This document shows, piece after piece, positions 12,706-14,594 of a stretch of 14,594 nucleotides of DNA. The stretch lies in assembly GCA_023430285.1 (NCBI GenBank), contig JAEZAV010000153.1:1-14594 (forward strand), given 5' to 3'. The DNA comes from Methanobacteriota archaeon (lineage in GTDB: Archaea > Methanobacteriota > Methanobacteria > Methanobacteriales > Methanobacteriaceae). Made by a program: the position numbers and the translations under genes. Under the pieces are notes generated by a model. It was not told the DNA's origin. It was given only the letters and a program-made list of their open reading frames with translations, and made no database searches. Within the stretch, counting starts at the first letter, position 1. Each line of letters begins with the position of its first letter.

Positions 12706-14370
12706 ATGACCACCAAATCAAAAATAGACCAATTTAAAAGGACAGCCACCTATCTATCCATTATCGTGGTATTTTTAGGGGTTTTATTCCTAGTTGGATG
12801 GATGTTCAATATCAAACTACTTCTGAGTCCAGGTTCGAACTATTCCACCCTAAAATCAAATGTTGCAGTTGCATTTATTTTAATTGGATTAGCCTTATTC
12901 ATCCTCCTAACCAGGGGAACCATTCCAAAATACAGGCTACTCGGAAAAATTTTGGCATTCCTGGTGTTTTTAATGGGCATATTAACTCTATCAGAGTATA
13001 TCCTTGGTATAAATCTTGGGATCGATCAACTCTTCTTTAAAGAAGCTGCAGGGGCATTTAACACATCATCACCCAACAGAATGGGGGTCAATGCATCAGT
13101 TAACTTGGTGTTGGCTGGTCTGGCAGTGATGATCATTGATGTTAAGACAGATCATGGCCACGATCTTTATCAGGGACTGGCATTTTTAGGGGGTGTTGTT
13201 TCCATACTGGCACTGCTTGGATATTCCTTCAATGCCACCATACTCTACCATCTTCCCCATTTTACAGGAATTGCAATCTACGCAGCCACAACATTTGTCC
13301 TGATCTTCTCAGCCCTACTCCTGGCAAATCCAGACAAGGGATTCATGAAACTTTTAGTCAGTAACACCCTTGGTGGATACTTTGCAAGAAGGGTTCTGCC
13401 ATTGATAATCGTTGTACCATTGGTACTGGGATTTTTAATAAAATTGGGAATGAATTATGGATTTTATGATTTTTCATTTGCCAACGCTCTACTAATATTT
13501 TTTATAATCCTGTTTTTAACATTAATTTTAGGAATAACAAGTTATTCTGTAAGAAATATTGAAAAAGAGAGGAATAAGGTCAATGAAGATTTGAAAAAAT
13601 CAAAAATGGAACTTGAAAAGGCCAAGGAAGATCTTGAGGAAAAGGTTAAAGAAAGAACTCAGGCACTTGAAACTTCAAACAACGAACTTGAACACTTTGC
13701 CTATGCCACATCCCACGATCTAAAGGAACCACTTCGAATGATAACCAGCTTTTTACAGCTTTTAGAAAGTAAATATGAAAACGATCTAGATGAAGATGCC
13801 CATGAATACATAGGATATGCTGTTGACGGTGCCAAGCGCATGGATGAGATGATAAACGATCTCCTAGAATATTCCAAGGTCACAAGTGAGGGTAGGGTTT
13901 TCAAACAATTAGACACCCAAAAAATACTGGATGAAGCCCTTCTAAATTTGAAGGTGGCAGTGGATGAATCAGGAGCCATAGTAACCCATGAAAATATGCC
14001 TGTTGTAACTGGAGATGAAAAGCTCATGGTGCAGCTCTTTCAGAACCTGATTGGAAATGCCATTAAATATTGTGATACTAATAAAATCCCTGAGATCCAT
14101 GTTGCAGCAAAGAAACAAGATGATCATTACCTTTTTTCAATTTCAGACAATGGTATTGGCATGGATTCAAAACATTTAACTAAAATATTCACCATATTCC
14201 AGAGGCTGCATGGAAACGATGAATACAATGGAACTGGAATAGGCCTTTCAATAGCCCAAAAAATAGTAAAACAACACGGTGGAGATATATGGGCAGAATC
14301 TACACTAGGAAAATGCAGTACGTTCTACTTCACCATACCATACGCTAGCATTAGGGGTGTAAAGGATTAA
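12706..14370 (+). CDS. Membrane histidine kinase with an eight-helix N-terminal domain
   Basis: 554 residues from ATG 12706. About eight membrane helices fill residues 14-280 (near 14-31, 52-69, 79-98, 130-145, 155-174, 186-207, 230-248, 259-280), with two predicted outside loops. A coiled coil follows (286-330). HisKA has H337 in FAYATSHDLKEPLRMI, and HATPase_c has LIGNAIKYC (448-456), DNGIGM (481-486), FTIFQRLHG (495-503) and GTGIGLS (509-515). The kinase core resembles the phytochrome-like group that uses SHDLKEPLR. There is no PAS, HAMP or receiver domain, so the membrane part itself is the likely sensor; its signal is unknown. TTG 12694 is an alternative start; neither start has a Shine-Dalgarno site, although the leader is long. 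No response regulator lies beside it. Confidence 0.9.
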   Translation: MTTKSKIDQFKRTATYLSIIVVFLGVLFLVGWMFNIKLLLSPGSNYSTLKSNVAVAFILIGLALFILLTRGTIPKYRLLGKILAFLVFLMGILTLSEYILGINLGIDQLFFKEAAGAFNTSSPNRMGVNASVNLVLAGLAVMIIDVKTDHGHDLYQGLAFLGGVVSILALLGYSFNATILYHLPHFTGIAIYAATTFVLIFSALLLANPDKGFMKLLVSNTLGGYFARRVLPLIIVVPLVLGFLIKLGMNYGFYDFSFANALLIFFIILFLTLILGITSYSVRNIEKERNKVNEDLKKSKMELEKAKEDLEEKVKERTQALETSNNELEHFAYATSHDLKEPLRMITSFLQLLESKYENDLDEDAHEYIGYAVDGAKRMDEMINDLLEYSKVTSEGRVFKQLDTQKILDEALLNLKVAVDESGAIVTHENMPVVTGDEKLMVQLFQNLIGNAIKYCDTNKIPEIHVAAKKQDDHYLFSISDNGIGMDSKHLTKIFTIFQRLHGNDEYNGTGIGLSIAQKIVKQHGGDIWAESTLGKCSTFYFTIPYASIRGVKD

Positions 14371-14452
14371 CATCGTGTCCAACCATGGAATGGGGCGGAA
14401 ATAAATAAAATTTTTAACCTATCTAAAACAGATATATGATTACAATGGGGGA

Positions 14453-14594
14453 ATGATGACCATCGCAAAGATAGATCTAAAAAAAGAGAATAGAGAATTG
14501 TATTATCCTAAAAAAGGTCAGATTAATCTGATTGACGTGCCTGAAATGAACTTCCTGATGTTGGATGGTGAGGGGGATCCCAACACTTCACAGG
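14453..14594 (+). CDS. GyrI-like small-molecule-binding protein, N-terminal part (runs off the window)
   Basis: 47 residues are visible. LYYPKKGQINLIDVPEMNFLMLDGEGDPNTSQ (16-47 of the frame) matches the opening of stand-alone GyrI-like proteins, where (V/I)DVP-x-(M/Q)(N/K)(F/Y)(L/I) and the G-x-GDPN turn are typical. These proteins of about 200 residues share the ligand pocket of AraC/BmrR-type effector domains but have no DNA-binding part; they are thought to bind or hydrolyse xenobiotics. Two ATG codons are adjacent (14453 and 14456); GGGGG at 14447-14451 is better spaced from the second. AAATAAATAAAATTT near 14398-14412 is a possible TATA. With PadR, MarR, AHSA1, VOC and the exporter it adds to the small-molecule theme of the window. 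Confidence 0.75.
   Translation, partial: MMTIAKIDLKKENRELYYPKKGQINLIDVPEMNFLMLDGEGDPNTSQ

Noticed and set aside
1..14594. CRISPR array, tRNA or rRNA genes, insertion sequence, integrase or attachment site
   Set aside because: No regularly spaced repeats, no tRNA-like cloverleaf sequence, no transposase or integrase reading frame and no terminal inverted repeats were seen on either strand.

Overview
The window looks like the chromosome of a methanogenic archaeon of the Methanobacterium type (order Methanobacteriales). This is inferred from several things: AT-rich intergenic DNA with archaeal TATA boxes (TTTATATAA, TTTATAA), Shine-Dalgarno sites of the GGAGGT type, some TTG starts, oligo-T terminators, a Chlamydia-Pmp-like repeat adhesin with a signal peptide, PAS-rich HisKA_2 sensor kinases, and a small ubiquitin-like protein ending in Gly-Gly. 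I found no rRNA, tRNA, CRISPR array, insertion sequence or phage gene.

Layout. (1) 1-774, minus: N-terminal part of a secreted beta-helix adhesin-like protein, cut by the window edge. (2) 1003-2555: a winged-helix regulator with four cysteines (minus), divergent from a two-gene unit (plus) for an FMN-binding split-barrel protein and a MoaD/ThiS/SAMP-like protein; the shared promoter region holds nested inverted repeats. (3) 2640-5453, minus: a soluble three-PAS histidine kinase and a calcineurin-type metallophosphoesterase. (4) 5744-7742: an AHSA1/SRPBCC protein facing a PhnB-like VOC protein across a hairpin, then a PadR regulator with a 58-residue membrane protein. The PadR promoter carries a textbook ATGT-N8-ACAT operator plus a second partial copy. 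(5) 7841-10330: a 14-helix DHA2-type drug exporter and a MarR regulator. The exporter promoter carries three copies of a 13-bp TTGCATA-N3-CAA motif placed around the TATA box and predicted start site, and its leader encodes a 19-residue peptide whose stop codon abuts the exporter's ATG. A degenerate fourth motif copy lies before marR. (6) 10393-12311, minus: a 71-residue orphan and an RNase J-like beta-CASP metallo-hydrolase with inserts. (7) 12706-14370, plus: a membrane histidine kinase. (8) 14453 to the edge: the start of a GyrI-like small-molecule-binding protein.

How it fits together. The middle of the window (5744-10330, perhaps joined by the GyrI-like gene) reads as a group of small-molecule sensing and efflux genes: two drug-type repressors (PadR, MarR), their likely operators, an exporter and small ligand-binding folds. 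The most unusual part is the exporter's control region, where multiple repressor sites and an upstream peptide frame suggest two-layer control in an archaeon. Neither histidine kinase has a response regulator gene beside it.
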